Source: Microbacterium sp. (GTDB taxonomy: Bacteria; Actinomycetota; Actinomycetes; Actinomycetales; Microbacteriaceae). Taken from it: DNA of 35,058 bases. Location of the stretch: NCBI RefSeq assembly GCF_029263575.1, contig NZ_JAJUFV010000010.1:1-35058 (forward strand), written 5' to 3'. The translations under genes were made by a program, and so were the position numbers. The notes beneath the pieces are model-generated. The model worked only from the letters and a program-made list of their open reading frames with translations, did not search any database and had not been told where the DNA came from. Position 1 is the stretch's first letter; every line of letters begins with the position of its first letter. This document shows positions 1 through 8,021 of the stretch, in pieces.

Positions 1-10
1 ATTATTCCCC

Positions 11-442
11 TCAGCCCTCGACCGTGATGCCCATGGAACGGGCGGTGCCGGAGATGATCGAGATCGCGGCCTCGACATCGTTCGCGTTCAGGTCAGCCTG
101 CTTGGTCTCAGCGATCTGACGGACCTGGTCCTTGCTGATCTTGCCGACCTTGACGGTGTGCGGTGTGGCCGAAGCCTTCTGCACGCCCGCGGCCTTCTTG
201 ATCAGTTCAGCAGCCGGCGGCGTCTTCAGGACGAACGTGAAGCTGCGGTCCTCGTAGACGGTGATCTCAACCGGGATGACATTGCCCCGCTGCGACTCGG
301 TCGCGGCGTTGTAGGCCTTGCAGAACTCCATGATGTTCACGCCGTGCTGACCCAGCGCGGGGCCGATCGGCGGCGCCGGGTTGGCGGCACCGGCGTTGAT
401 CTGGAGCTTGATCAGGCCGGTCACCTTCTTCTTAGGTGCCAT
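11..442 (-). CDS. rplK: 50S ribosomal protein L11
   Basis: L11 binds the GTPase-associated centre of 23S rRNA and helps factor-dependent steps of translation. The 143-residue product has the usual family length. It starts [15 protein letters not shown], carries the Pro/Gly-rich [20 protein letters not shown] segment of the N-terminal domain (about residues 22-40), and ends in the rRNA-binding C-terminal domain with GTARSMGI. The ATG at 442 follows a strong purine tract (AAAGGAAAAGGAA), so the start is secure. In most bacteria rplK directly follows nusG; here about 1.2 kb with a divergent cassette lies between them, so it probably has its own promoter in the 443-547 region. The partner rplA would lie beyond the left edge. 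Confidence 0.98.
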   Translation of the reverse strand: MAPKKKVTGLIKLQINAGAANPAPPIGPALGQHGVNIMEFCKAYNAATESQRGNVIPVEITVYEDRSFTFVLKTPPAAELIKKAAGVQKASATPHTVKVGKISKDQVRQIAETKQADLNANDVEAAISIISGTARSMGITVEG

Positions 443-462
443 TTCCTTTTCCTTTCATCGAG

Positions 463-480
463 CGGATGCCGAAGCATCCG
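463..480 (-). promoter_or_regulatory. rplK leader hairpin 1 (UUCG tetraloop)
   Basis: On the minus strand the bases form CGGATGC-TTCG-GCATCCG, a perfect 7-bp stem closed by a UUCG tetraloop, 20 bases upstream of the rplK start codon. UUCG loops are exceptionally stable in RNA. It could shield or shape the rplK leader; its function is inference. Confidence 0.55.
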
Positions 481-519
481 ATCTCCCACGAACCCGGCAT
501 CTCCGGACTGTGGTGAGTC

Positions 520-535
520 TGTGCGCGAACGCACA
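520..535 (-). promoter_or_regulatory. rplK leader hairpin 2 (UUCG tetraloop)
   Basis: The minus strand reads TGTGCG-TTCG-CGCACA, a perfect 6-bp stem with a second UUCG tetraloop, between the end of the WYL pseudogene and rplK. It may belong to the rplK 5' leader or end read-through from upstream; there is no U-tract. A possible -10 (TAGACT) lies just upstream at about 545-550. Confidence 0.45.
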
Positions 536-547
536 AACCACGTAAGT

Positions 548-1135
548 CTACCTGATCTGCGACTCTGGCGTGCGATAGCGCTCGACGAGCCGCTCCCCGA
601 GTTCGCGAAGCGCGGTCCGGATCTCGGGCGGCTTGATGACCTCGATCGCACTCGTCCATGCCGCGAGCTGCTCGGCGAGGGCATCCGTCCGGTGCGCCCG
701 CACCTCGATCAGTCGTCCGTCACCATCGATCACCCGCGCCTGCCGACCGAATCGGTCGCACACGGCACGTACCGCCCAGGGTTCTGCCCTGATCACGGCG
801 CGTACCCGCCCGCCGAGTCCCTCGACGTCGGCGATCATGCGCTGCACGGTCGTCACCTGTGGGCGCTCGGGCGCCTCTGGCTCAACGCGACGAGAACCGA
901 GGTGACCTCGGACTCGGTGAGACCGGTCAGGTCGGTGCGCGCACCTCCGATCAGACGCCAGCCGCCACCGCGCCCACGAGTGGGGGTAGATCGGCACGCC
1001 GGACATCACCAACGCCTCGAGATCACGCCGCGCCGTCGGCACCGACACCTCCAGCTCGGCTGCGAGCTGGGACGCAGTGGTCGGCGGGCGCCCCTAGAGC
1101 AGCAACAGAGCTCGAATTAGGCGATCGGCACGAAT
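548..1135 (-). pseudogene. Decayed WYL/HTH transcriptional regulator (YafY-like)
   Basis: This is the remnant of a HTH-WYL-WCX regulator. The N-terminal winged-helix reads RADRLIRALLLL, then an in-frame TAG (1094-1096) where the family usually has Gln, then GRPPTTASQLAAELEVSVPTARRDLEAL. A run of five C (982-986 on the plus strand as G) shifts the frame by one; the shifted frame gives the expected YPTRGRGGGWRLIGGARTDL. The central WYL domain is missing, and the original frame resumes at VTTVQRMIADVEG into a recognisable C-terminal WCX-like domain ending VERYRTPESQIR. The natural start appears to be ATT (1133-1135) where ATG would be expected, after an AAGAGGT ribosome-binding site. Four independent lesions make it non-functional. 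An open frame from 1048 is readable but would lack half the HTH and the WYL core. Confidence 0.82.
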
Positions 1136-1150
1136 TCTGCACCTCTTTTC

Positions 1151-1177
1151 TGAAGTGATCAGAGGATGATCACTTCA
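1151..1177. promoter_or_regulatory. Operator-like perfect inverted repeat
   Basis: TGAAGTGATCA, five bases (GAGGA), then its exact reverse complement TGATCACTTCA. The 11-bp perfect arms lie between the start of the decayed WYL regulator and the VOC gene, just upstream of a TATAAA hexamer (1186-1191) that may be the VOC -10. No T-run follows on either strand, so an operator is more likely than a terminator. It is the natural candidate for the binding site of the regulator that has decayed. Confidence 0.65.
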
Positions 1178-1219
1178 ACGACGACTATAAAAGAAACAGC
1201 ACGCCGACAGGAGGAAGAA

Positions 1220-1618
1220 ATGTTCCGTGGTCTTGCAAATCTCAATATCGTCGCCGACGACATGGCAGCCGCCGTCGAGTGGTACAGCCGCGTCTTCGAC
1301 GCACCGCCGTACTTCGCCCGCCCCGAACAGGGCACACCGCAGTATGCCGAATGGCGCTTCGGCGACGATGACGACGAGTTCGCGCTGATGGATGCGCGAT
1401 TCCGTCCTGCGCTCGCTGAACCCGGCGGCGCGCTGGTGAGCATGCATGTCGATGACATTCAGGCCGAGGTGGATCGCCTGCTCGCACTCGGAGCGGTCAC
1501 CTTCGATCCCGTCACCCAGCGCGGCGAGGGTTGGTGGTCAACCTCCGTCAGTGATCCGTTCGGCAACCTGATCGGACTGATCCAGAGCCCGCACTGGGCC
1601 GCGCAGCACAGTGCGTGA
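1220..1618 (+). CDS. VOC (glyoxalase/bleomycin-resistance fold) family protein
   Basis: The 132-residue product has the two beta-alpha-beta modules of the vicinal oxygen chelate family: MFRGLANLNIVADDMAAAVEWYSRVFD at the start and WWSTSVSDPFGNLIGLIQSP at the end. The DPFGNLIGLI segment is a strong family signature. Substrate is unknown; members include glyoxalase-like enzymes and drug-binding proteins. I chose the ATG at 1220 because AGGAGGAAG lies just upstream; an in-frame ATG at 1166 exists, but it falls inside the inverted repeat at 1151-1177 and would add 18 unrelated residues. It is divergent from the WYL pseudogene and was probably its target. A bidirectional hairpin follows two bases after the stop. 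Confidence 0.88.
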   Translation: MFRGLANLNIVADDMAAAVEWYSRVFDAPPYFARPEQGTPQYAEWRFGDDDDEFALMDARFRPALAEPGGALVSMHVDDIQAEVDRLLALGAVTFDPVTQRGEGWWSTSVSDPFGNLIGLIQSPHWAAQHSA

Positions 1619-1620
1619 AA

Positions 1621-1660
1621 CTGAAACGCCCCGCCGACCGACGTCGACGGGGCGTTTCAG
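1621..1660. terminator. Bidirectional terminator hairpin between VOC gene and nusG
   Basis: Perfect 13-bp arms CTGAAACGCCCCG and CGGGGCGTTTCAG around a 14-base loop, between two convergent genes. It starts two bases after the VOC stop and ends 11 bases before the nusG stop on the other strand. No U-tract, as is common in actinobacteria. Confidence 0.8.
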
Positions 1661-1671
1661 GAAACCGAATG

Positions 1672-2691
1672 TCACGACATCTTGGTGACCTGATCGAACG
1701 ACAGCTCGACCGGAGTCTCGCGCTCGAAGAGAGAGACCAGCACCGTGAGCTTGCCGCTCTCCGGCTTGATCTCGCTGATCGAACCGGGAAGGCCGGCGAA
1801 CGACCCCTCCTTGATGGTGATCGTCTCGCCGATCTCGAAGTCGACCTCGGCGGGAATCGAGCGCGGCACTGCCACACCGCCCTTGGACTGCACGTTCTTC
1901 GCGGTCGGAACGTCCTTGACCTCGACTAGAGCCTTCAGCATGTTGAAGGCCTCTTCGAAACGCAGCGGCGTGGGGTTGTGAGCATTGCCGACGAAGCCGG
2001 TGACACCCGGCGTGTGACGCACAACCGACCAGGTGTCTTCGTTGAGTTCCATGCGCACGAGAACGTAGCCGGGGATACGGACGCGCGTGACCATCTTGCG
2101 CTGACCGTTCTTGATCTCGACGACGTCCTCCATCGGGACCTCGATCTGGTAGATGTCGTCCTCGACCTCGAGCGTCGACTTGCGCTGCTCGATGTTGGCC
2201 TTCACCTTGCGCTCGAAACCGGCGTACGAGTGGATGACGTACCACTTGCCCGGGAGCATCCGAAGATCCATGCGGAACGCCTCGTACGGGTCTTCCTCAG
2301 CAGGTGCATCCGCCGCGTCGTCAGCGTCGCCGCCGACCTCAGGACCGTCGTATGCCGGCACCTCGTCAGCAGCGGCTGCCTCGACCTCAGCCGTCTCCTC
2401 GGCCGCTGCGTCCGTCAGCACTTCAGCGGCGGCTTCTGTCTCTGCCGTTTCGTCCAGGTTGAGAGCGTCATTCACGATCGCGTCAGCCTCCGGGTCGTTG
2501 ATCTCGATGTCTTCCGCGCCTTCTGTGTCAGCTTCTTCTGCGTCGCCTTCGATGTGCACCGCGATGCGCTCGGCCGACGTGACCGACTGCTCTTCAGCGG
2601 CAAGAGTGTTTCCCTCTTGCGCTTCGTCGTCCTCGCTGGACTGCTCCGCAGCGGTCGCCCAGTCGGCGTCGCCGGAATTTCGTTCAGACAC
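1672..2691 (-). CDS. nusG: Transcription termination/antitermination factor NusG
   Basis: NusG binds RNA polymerase and tunes elongation, Rho termination and coupling to ribosomes. The 339-residue product has an N-terminal Glu/Asp/Ala-rich extension of about 140 residues, then the NGN domain (from about GKWYVIHSYAGFERKVKANI to LRFEEAFNMLK) and a KOW domain (FEIGETITIKEGSFAGLPGSISEI) near the C-terminus. Long acidic N-termini are typical of actinobacterial NusG. The GTG at 2691 (VSERNSGDADW) is preferred because GGAAAG lies eight bases upstream; a TTG at 2706 in the same frame has no ribosome-binding site. It follows secE with a 42-base gap and is closed by the hairpin at 1621-1660, separating it from rplK. 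Confidence 0.97.
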   Translation of the reverse strand: MSERNSGDADWATAAEQSSEDDEAQEGNTLAAEEQSVTSAERIAVHIEGDAEEADTEGAEDIEINDPEADAIVNDALNLDETAETEAAAEVLTDAAAEETAEVEAAAADEVPAYDGPEVGGDADDAADAPAEEDPYEAFRMDLRMLPGKWYVIHSYAGFERKVKANIEQRKSTLEVEDDIYQIEVPMEDVVEIKNGQRKMVTRVRIPGYVLVRMELNEDTWSVVRHTPGVTGFVGNAHNPTPLRFEEAFNMLKALVEVKDVPTAKNVQSKGGVAVPRSIPAEVDFEIGETITIKEGSFAGLPGSISEIKPESGKLTVLVSLFERETPVELSFDQVTKMS

Positions 2692-2733
2692 GTTATTTCT
2701 TTCCAATCGATGCGGCCGAAGCCGCAGGGATGC

Positions 2734-2997
2734 TTACTGCGGCACCCCGAAGACCTGAGCCGTAACCCACGAAAAGAGGGTATCCAGTCCGTAGACCATG
2801 CCCATCATGATTCCCACGAACACCAGCACGACGCCGGTGAACTTGAGCAGCTCCTTGCGCGTCGGCGTGACGACCTTGCGCAGTTCGCCGATGACCTGAC
2901 GGAAAAACAGCGCGATCCGGCCGAAGAAGCCGAGCTTCTTCACACTGGCGGCGCCGCCTGCCGCGACGATCTCGCCGCGCGGTTCGTCCTGATCCAT
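2734..2997 (-). CDS. secE: Preprotein translocase subunit SecE
   Basis: SecE stabilises SecY in the plasma-membrane protein translocase. The 87-residue product has a short polar N-terminus, the amphipathic helix FFRQVIGELRKVVTPTRKELLKFT (the conserved SecE cytosolic helix, about residues 31-54) and one C-terminal membrane segment VVLVFVGIMMGMVYGLDTLFSW. Length and layout fit single-helix SecE of Gram-positive bacteria. It lies between tRNA-Trp and nusG, the canonical order, and is probably co-transcribed with both. Confidence 0.96.
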   Translation of the reverse strand: MDQDEPRGEIVAAGGAASVKKLGFFGRIALFFRQVIGELRKVVTPTRKELLKFTGVVLVFVGIMMGMVYGLDTLFSWVTAQVFGVPQ

Positions 2998-3017
2998 CCT
3001 GAATGTACCTTTCGTGT

Positions 3018-3034
3018 GTCAGCGTGGCGCTGAC
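3018..3034 (-). other. Short hairpin between tRNA-Trp and secE
   Basis: GTCAGCG-TGG-CGCTGAC on the plus strand forms a perfect 7-bp stem with a 3-base loop, four bases past the tRNA-Trp 3' end and 20 bases before secE. It could be a processing signal separating the tRNA from the mRNA or a weak attenuator. No U-tract follows. Confidence 0.45.
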
Positions 3035-3037
3035 GCG

Positions 3038-3110
<73 letters not shown>

Positions 3111-3187
3111 AGAACCCTGGCGGGCTCTGGGTCTGTATCAGGGCCGCGCCCGAAGGCACGAGAAATGATGCAGACAACTGCCTGTCC

Positions 3188-3217
3188 AGTGTACGGCATG
3201 CCGCGGGGACCGGCGAA
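3188..3217 (-). promoter_or_regulatory. Possible promoter for tRNA-Trp/secE/nusG
   Basis: On the minus strand TTCGCC (3212-3217), an 18-base spacer and TACACT (3188-3193) would start transcription near 3180, about 70 bases before the tRNA. The -10 is good and the -35 weak. The rest of 3111-3268 shows no other clear signal. Confidence 0.35.
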
Positions 3218-3268
3218 CCACGGGCGGTCGGCCAGGCCGGGCGGAGGTCGGGGGGAAGAACCCGCTCC

Positions 3269-4993
3269 TCAGAACAGCTGACGCCAGTTCGCCCGGGCAA
3301 GATCGAGCAGCTCGTCACCGCGCCCCGACATCACGGTGCGGATGGCGTAGAGCGCGAAGCCCTTGACCTGCTCGGCCGAGACCGCCGGAGGCATCGACAG
3401 CTCCTGCCGCTCGGTCACGACATCGAGCAGCGCTGGCCCGTCATGCGCGAGCACCTCGGCGACGGCATCCGGCAGGTCCTCGCTGCGCTCGACGCGCCGC
3501 GCGAAGATCCCGAGCGCCTCGGCGACGGCCGCGAAGTTCGGGTTGTCGAGATCGGTCGCATACGTCACGAAACCGGCCGCCTTCATCTCGAGCTCGACGA
3601 AGTTGAGCGAGGAGTTATTCACCACGATCGTCTTGACCGGCAGTTTGTTCTGGGTGAGGGTGATGAGCTCGCCCAGCATCATCGCCAAGCCCCCGTCACC
3701 GGCGAGCGCGACGACTTGCCGATCAGGCTGCGCGGTCTGCGCGCCGATGCCGTGCATGAGCGCATTCGCCATCGACCCGTGCGTGAACGAACCGATCAAT
3801 CGGCGTCGGCCATTCATCGTGAGGTAGCGCGCCGCCCATACCGTGGGGGAGCCGACATCGGCGGTGAAGATCGCTTCATCGGTCGCCGCCTCATCCAAGA
3901 GCCGGGCGAGATACTGCGGATGAATCGGGTTATCGCCCTTCGTCGGAACCGCCAGCTCGTCGAGTTTGGCGCGGGTCTTCTTGTAGTGAGCGACAGCGTC
4001 ATCGACGTGCGAGCGATCCCGTTTGGCGTCGATGAGCGGAAGCAGCGCGTCAGTGGTCGCCTTGACGTCACCGACGAGACCCAGATCGAGCGGATGCCGT
4101 TTGCCGAGCTGCTTCCCGCGGATGTCGACCTGGATGGTCGTGGCGTCCTCGGGGTAGAACTGCTCGTACGGGAAGTCCGAGCCGAGCACGAGCAGAGTCT
4201 CGGCAGCCTCCATCGCACGGTAGCCGGAGGCGAAGCCGAGCAGCCCCGTCATTCCGACGTCGAAGGGGTTGTCGTGCTCGATGAACTCCTTGCCGCGCAG
4301 AGCATGCACGATCGGCGCGCCGAGCTTGTCGGCAAGCGCCACGACCTCGTCATGCGCGCCCTCGACCCCTGCGCCGGCGAGAATCGTCACCCGATCGCAC
4401 TCATTCAGCAGTTGCGCGGCCTTGTCGAGCTCGTCGGCGTTCGGTACGACCGTCGGCCTGGTCCGCTCGATGACCGTGGTGCGATGAGCCGGGATCTCAG
4501 CAAGCGCCACGTCGCCAGGGATCACCACGACCGCCACCCCACGCTCTTCGATCGCCGCGCGCATGGCGATCTCGAGGACGCGCGGCATCTGTACCGGGTC
4601 GGCAACGTACTCCGCGTAGACGCTGCACTCGCGAAACAGCTCCTGGGGGTGCGTCTCCTGAAAGTAGCCGGTTCCGATCTCATTGGTCGGAATCTGCGCG
4701 GCGATGGCGAGAACCGGCACGCGCGAACGCTGTGCGTCGAAGAGTCCGTTGATCAGGTGCAGGTTTCCGGGGCCGCACGAGCCCGCGACGACGGCGAGAT
4801 CACCGATGATCGCAGCATCCGCCGCGGCGGCGAACGCGGCCGACTCCTCGTGGCGCACATGCAGCCAGCGGATCGTGCCGTCTTTGCGCAGCGCATCGGT
4901 GAAGCCGTTGAGCGAGTCGCCCGGGATCCCGTAGACCCGATCGATCTCATTGGCGCGGAGGGTGCGGACGATGTTCTCTGCGACGGTGACCAT
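3269..4993 (-). CDS. poxB: Pyruvate dehydrogenase (quinone) / pyruvate oxidase
   Basis: A thiamine-diphosphate flavoenzyme of 574 residues that in the PoxB family oxidatively decarboxylates pyruvate to acetate and CO2 and passes electrons to membrane quinone. The N-terminal domain shows VYGIPGDSLNGFTDAL and the catalytic-glutamate segment RHEESAAFAAA (about residues 47-57). The C-terminal TPP-binding motif is GDGGLAMMLGELITLTQNKLPVKTIVVNNSSLNF-like, with GDG and NN in the right spacing. The tail FALYAIRTVMSGRGDELLDLARANW matches the membrane-binding C-terminus of PoxB, and length is as in E. coli. It lies downstream of the gab genes but beyond a large hairpin (5021-5077), so it may be a separate unit. 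Upstream, TAGCGT seven bases before the ATG hints at a leaderless start. Confidence 0.93.
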   Translation of the reverse strand: MVTVAENIVRTLRANEIDRVYGIPGDSLNGFTDALRKDGTIRWLHVRHEESAAFAAAADAAIIGDLAVVAGSCGPGNLHLINGLFDAQRSRVPVLAIAAQIPTNEIGTGYFQETHPQELFRECSVYAEYVADPVQMPRVLEIAMRAAIEERGVAVVVIPGDVALAEIPAHRTTVIERTRPTVVPNADELDKAAQLLNECDRVTILAGAGVEGAHDEVVALADKLGAPIVHALRGKEFIEHDNPFDVGMTGLLGFASGYRAMEAAETLLVLGSDFPYEQFYPEDATTIQVDIRGKQLGKRHPLDLGLVGDVKATTDALLPLIDAKRDRSHVDDAVAHYKKTRAKLDELAVPTKGDNPIHPQYLARLLDEAATDEAIFTADVGSPTVWAARYLTMNGRRRLIGSFTHGSMANALMHGIGAQTAQPDRQVVALAGDGGLAMMLGELITLTQNKLPVKTIVVNNSSLNFVELEMKAAGFVTYATDLDNPNFAAVAEALGIFARRVERSEDLPDAVAEVLAHDGPALLDVVTERQELSMPPAVSAEQVKGFALYAIRTVMSGRGDELLDLARANWRQLF

Positions 4994-5020
4994 GGCTCCG
5001 ACGCTACCCCTCTGGCGCGA

Positions 5021-5077
5021 CGAAAGGGCAGTTGCGCACGGTAATCGCGAATGCGACCGTGCCGAACTGCCCTTTCG
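5021..5077 (-). terminator. Large compound hairpin between the gab genes and poxB
   Basis: Outer arms CGAAAGGGCAGTT and AACTGCCCTTTCG (13 bp, perfect), a 2x2 internal loop, then inner arms GCACGGT and ACCGTGC, and a small CGC/GCG tip. It lies nine bases after the stop of the second aldehyde dehydrogenase and 28 bases before poxB. Likely a terminator for the gab operon; no U-tract. Confidence 0.65.
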
Positions 5078-5085
5078 GTTCAGCG

Positions 5086-6447
5086 TCAGGCAGTGCGGAT
5101 GAGCTTCTTGTTCACGAACTCGTCAGCGGCGAGCAGCCCCAGCTCACGCGAGGTGCCGCTGCGCTTGACGCCGCCGAAGGGCAGCTCGGGGCTGTCGGCG
5201 CCGACGATATTGACGTAGACCATGCCTGCCTCGATAGCGTCGGCGACGCGTTCTGCCTGCGCGGCATCCGTCGTGAACACGTACGATCCGAGTCCGAATT
5301 GTGTGTCATTCGCCAGCGTGACCGCCTCAGCCTCTGAGCTCACCCGGTAGACGACCGCGGCCGGACCGAACAGTTCTTCACGGTAGACGTCCATCTCGCC
5401 CGTCACATCGGTCAGCACCGTCGGGGCGAAGAACGTCCCCTTGCGGGTTCCGCCCGTGCGCAGCGTGGCGCCCTGGGCGACGGCGGTGTCGATCTGCTGC
5501 TGCAGACGCTCGGCGGCGGCTTCCGACGACAGCGGGCCGAGCACGGTCTCCTCCTGCGTCGGGTCGGATGCCGTGACCGCCGCGAGCGCATCCGTGAACG
5601 CGTCCGTGAACTGCTCGTAGAGCTCATCGACGACGATGAAGCGCTTGGCGCCGTTGCACGACTGGCCGTTGTTGTCAAGGCGCGCGTCGACAGCCGCCTG
5701 TACCGTGGCGCCCATGTCGTCGGTGGACAGCAGAATGAACGGGTCGGACCCACCGAGCTCCAGCGCGACCTTCTTCAGGTGGCGTCCGGCGAGCTCGGCC
5801 ACGGCCGCCCCGGCACGCTCGGATCCGGTGACCGAGACGCCGCGCACGCGCGGGTCGGCGATGATCGTCGCCGCCTGGTCATTCGTGGCGTAGACATTGA
5901 CATAGGCGCCGTCGGGGACACCAGCATCGCGGTAGATCGCTTGCAGCAAAGCCGCCGACTCGGGGCACTGCGGAGCGTGTTTCAGGATGATCGTGTTGCC
6001 GACCGCGAGATTCGGTGCCGCGAACCGCGCCACCTGGTAGGCGGGGAAGTTCCACGGCATGATCCCCAGCAGCGCGCCCAGCGGCGCGCGCCGGATCACT
6101 CCCGTGCCCTCGCCGATCACCTCGATCGGTTGGTCGCCGGTGATGCGCTCGATGTTGTCGGCGTAGTAGTCGATGATGTCGGCGGCGAACTCGACCTCGC
6201 CGACCGCGGCGGCGATGGGCTTTCCCATCTCCTTCACGATGATCGTCGCGAACTCGTCGAGGCGTTCGCGGTGAAGCTCCGCGATCCGATGGATCACCTC
6301 GGCCCGGCGTGTGACCGGCGTCGATGCCCAGGCGGATGCCGCGGCATCCGCCCGGGCGATCGCATCGTCGATCTCGGAATCGGTGAATGTGTCGTAGGTG
6401 GCAATCGTCTCGCCGGTGGCGGGATTGGTCACGGCGTAAGCGGTCAT
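5086..6447 (-). CDS. NAD(P)-dependent succinate-semialdehyde dehydrogenase family protein (second copy)
   Basis: Aldehyde dehydrogenase superfamily, 453 residues. Visible motifs: the nucleotide-binding MPWNFPAYQVARF (130-142), the general base in LELGGSDPF (Glu230), the catalytic Cys in NNGQSCNGAKRF (Cys264) and the C-terminal PFGGVKRSGTSRELG. Its length and the short N-terminus fit the SSADH (Sad-like) branch that oxidises succinate semialdehyde to succinate, but substrate cannot be fixed from sequence. Two ATGs are adjacent (6450, 6447); the second has the better spacing from GAGAGG. It follows gabD with about 31 bases between them, so the operon carries two dissimilar semialdehyde dehydrogenases. 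An alternative is a related omega-semialdehyde or aminoaldehyde dehydrogenase from polyamine breakdown. Confidence 0.85.
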   Translation of the reverse strand: MTAYAVTNPATGETIATYDTFTDSEIDDAIARADAAASAWASTPVTRRAEVIHRIAELHRERLDEFATIIVKEMGKPIAAAVGEVEFAADIIDYYADNIERITGDQPIEVIGEGTGVIRRAPLGALLGIMPWNFPAYQVARFAAPNLAVGNTIILKHAPQCPESAALLQAIYRDAGVPDGAYVNVYATNDQAATIIADPRVRGVSVTGSERAGAAVAELAGRHLKKVALELGGSDPFILLSTDDMGATVQAAVDARLDNNGQSCNGAKRFIVVDELYEQFTDAFTDALAAVTASDPTQEETVLGPLSSEAAAERLQQQIDTAVAQGATLRTGGTRKGTFFAPTVLTDVTGEMDVYREELFGPAAVVYRVSSEAEAVTLANDTQFGLGSYVFTTDAAQAERVADAIEAGMVYVNIVGADSPELPFGGVKRSGTSRELGLLAADEFVNKKLIRTA

Positions 6448-6478
6448 CATCGTCCTCTCGCGGTGGCGCCTATGGGTG

Positions 6479-7951
6479 TCAGCTGGGGATCAGAGTGTAC
6501 TTGGTGGACAGGTACTCGTGAATGCCCTCGAAACCGCCCTCGCGGCCCACGCCCGACTGCTTGACGCCGCCGAAGGGCGCGGCGGCGTTCGAGACGACTC
6601 CGACGTTCAGGCCCATCATGCCGGTTTCGAGCGCATCGATCATGCGATGTCCGCGGGCGAGGTCTTCGGTGAAGACGTACGAGACGAGCCCGTACTCGGT
6701 GTCGTTGGCCAGGCGTACCCCCTCCTCTTCTGTCTCGAAGGTGGAGATGGCGAGCACCGGTCCGAAGATCTCCTCGTGCAGGATGTCGCTTCCGGCTGCG
6801 ACCTCGGTGATCACCGTCGGCTCGAAGAACGTGCCGACACCGTCGAGCGCATTGCCACCGGTGAGCACGGTGGCACCGCGCTGGGTCGCGTCGCCGACGA
6901 GCTCGGATGCTTTCGCCACGGCATCCGCGTCGATCAGGGGTCCGATCGTGACGCCGTCTTCGGTTCCGCGTCCGACCCTCATCTCCTTCACGCGCGCAGA
7001 GACCCGGTCGGCGAACGCCTCGGCGACGGATGCGTGCACGATGAAGCGATTCGCCGCGGTGCACGCCTGACCGATGTTGCGGAACTTCGCCGCCATCGCG
7101 CCCTCGACCGCTTTGTCGAGGTCGGCGTCTTCGAATACGACGAAGGGAGCGTTGCCACCCAGCTCCATCGAGACACGCAACACGCCCTCGGCTGCCTGCG
7201 CGATGAGCTTGCGGCCGACCTCGGTCGAGCCCGTGAACGAGAGCTTGCGCAGGCGCGGGTCGGCGATGATCGGAGCCGAGACCTTCGACGACGTCGATGT
7301 CTGAACGACGTTCACGACGCCCGCAGGCAGCCCCGCTCGCTCCAGCAGCGAAACGAAGAAGATCGTCGTCAACGGGGTCAATGCCGGGGGCTTGATGACC
7401 ACCGTGCACCCCGCGGCGAGCGCGGGCGCGATCTTGCGGGTCGCCATCGCGAAGGGGAAGTTCCACGGCGTGATGAAGAACGACGGGCCGACGGGCCGCT
7501 GCGACACGACCATGCGGCCGGTGCCCTCGGGGTTGATGCCGTAGCGGCCGGAGATGCGCACGGCCTCTTCACTGAACCACCGCAGGAACTCGCCGCCGTA
7601 GACGACCTCACCGCGCGCCTCGGCGAGGGGCTTTCCCATCTCGAGCGTCATGAGCAGGGCGAGGTCTTCTTTGTGCTCCTGCACGAGGTCGAAGGCGCGG
7701 CGGAGGATCTCGCTGCGCTCACGCGGTGCGGTCTGTGCCCACGCCTCCTGCGCGGCGACGGCTGCGTCGAGGGCACGGATACCGTCCTCCGGTGTCGCAT
7801 CGGCGATCGAGGCGAGCACGGCGCCCGTCGCCGGATCGTGCACGTCGAAGGTGCGGTCGCCTGCGGCATCCGTCCATTCCCCGCCGATGAACAGGCCCCG
7901 CGGCACGGAGTCGATGAGCGCGGTCTCATTTGCTGCCAGTGCGGTTGTCAT
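6479..7951 (-). CDS. gabD: Succinate-semialdehyde dehydrogenase GabD
   Basis: Aldehyde dehydrogenase of 490 residues, expected to convert succinate semialdehyde from GABA transamination to succinate. It shows FIGGEWTDA (21-29), TPWNFPFAMATRKIAPALAAG (161-181), the Glu263 motif MELGGNAPF, catalytic Cys297 in GQACTAANRFIV and the C-terminal PFGGVKQSGVGREGG. These match the GabD group. The ATG at 7951 follows AAGGAGAC; the longer open frame to 8035 adds 28 unrelated residues with no ribosome-binding site. It lies 70 bases after gabT and before a second semialdehyde dehydrogenase, on one strand, which supports an operon for GABA use. Confidence 0.92.
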   Translation of the reverse strand: MTTALAANETALIDSVPRGLFIGGEWTDAAGDRTFDVHDPATGAVLASIADATPEDGIRALDAAVAAQEAWAQTAPRERSEILRRAFDLVQEHKEDLALLMTLEMGKPLAEARGEVVYGGEFLRWFSEEAVRISGRYGINPEGTGRMVVSQRPVGPSFFITPWNFPFAMATRKIAPALAAGCTVVIKPPALTPLTTIFFVSLLERAGLPAGVVNVVQTSTSSKVSAPIIADPRLRKLSFTGSTEVGRKLIAQAAEGVLRVSMELGGNAPFVVFEDADLDKAVEGAMAAKFRNIGQACTAANRFIVHASVAEAFADRVSARVKEMRVGRGTEDGVTIGPLIDADAVAKASELVGDATQRGATVLTGGNALDGVGTFFEPTVITEVAAGSDILHEEIFGPVLAISTFETEEEGVRLANDTEYGLVSYVFTEDLARGHRMIDALETGMMGLNVGVVSNAAAPFGGVKQSGVGREGGFEGIHEYLSTKYTLIPS

Positions 7952-8021
7952 AGGTGTCTCCTTCAGGCTCTGATGGTGTCGACGATCGTGGCGGCGGATT
8001 CTCGGCAGTGCCCTTTCGTGC

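Noticed and set aside
158..1120. 320-codon plus-strand frame across rplK and the WYL pseudogene
   Set aside because: It runs antisense through rplK and has no family features; the decayed WYL gene on the other strand explains the coding signal.
3443..5044. Long open frame on the plus strand opposite poxB
   Set aside because: High-G+C antisense frames are often open. Its translation is Arg/Asp/Leu-rich with no family features, while the minus strand is a clear PoxB.
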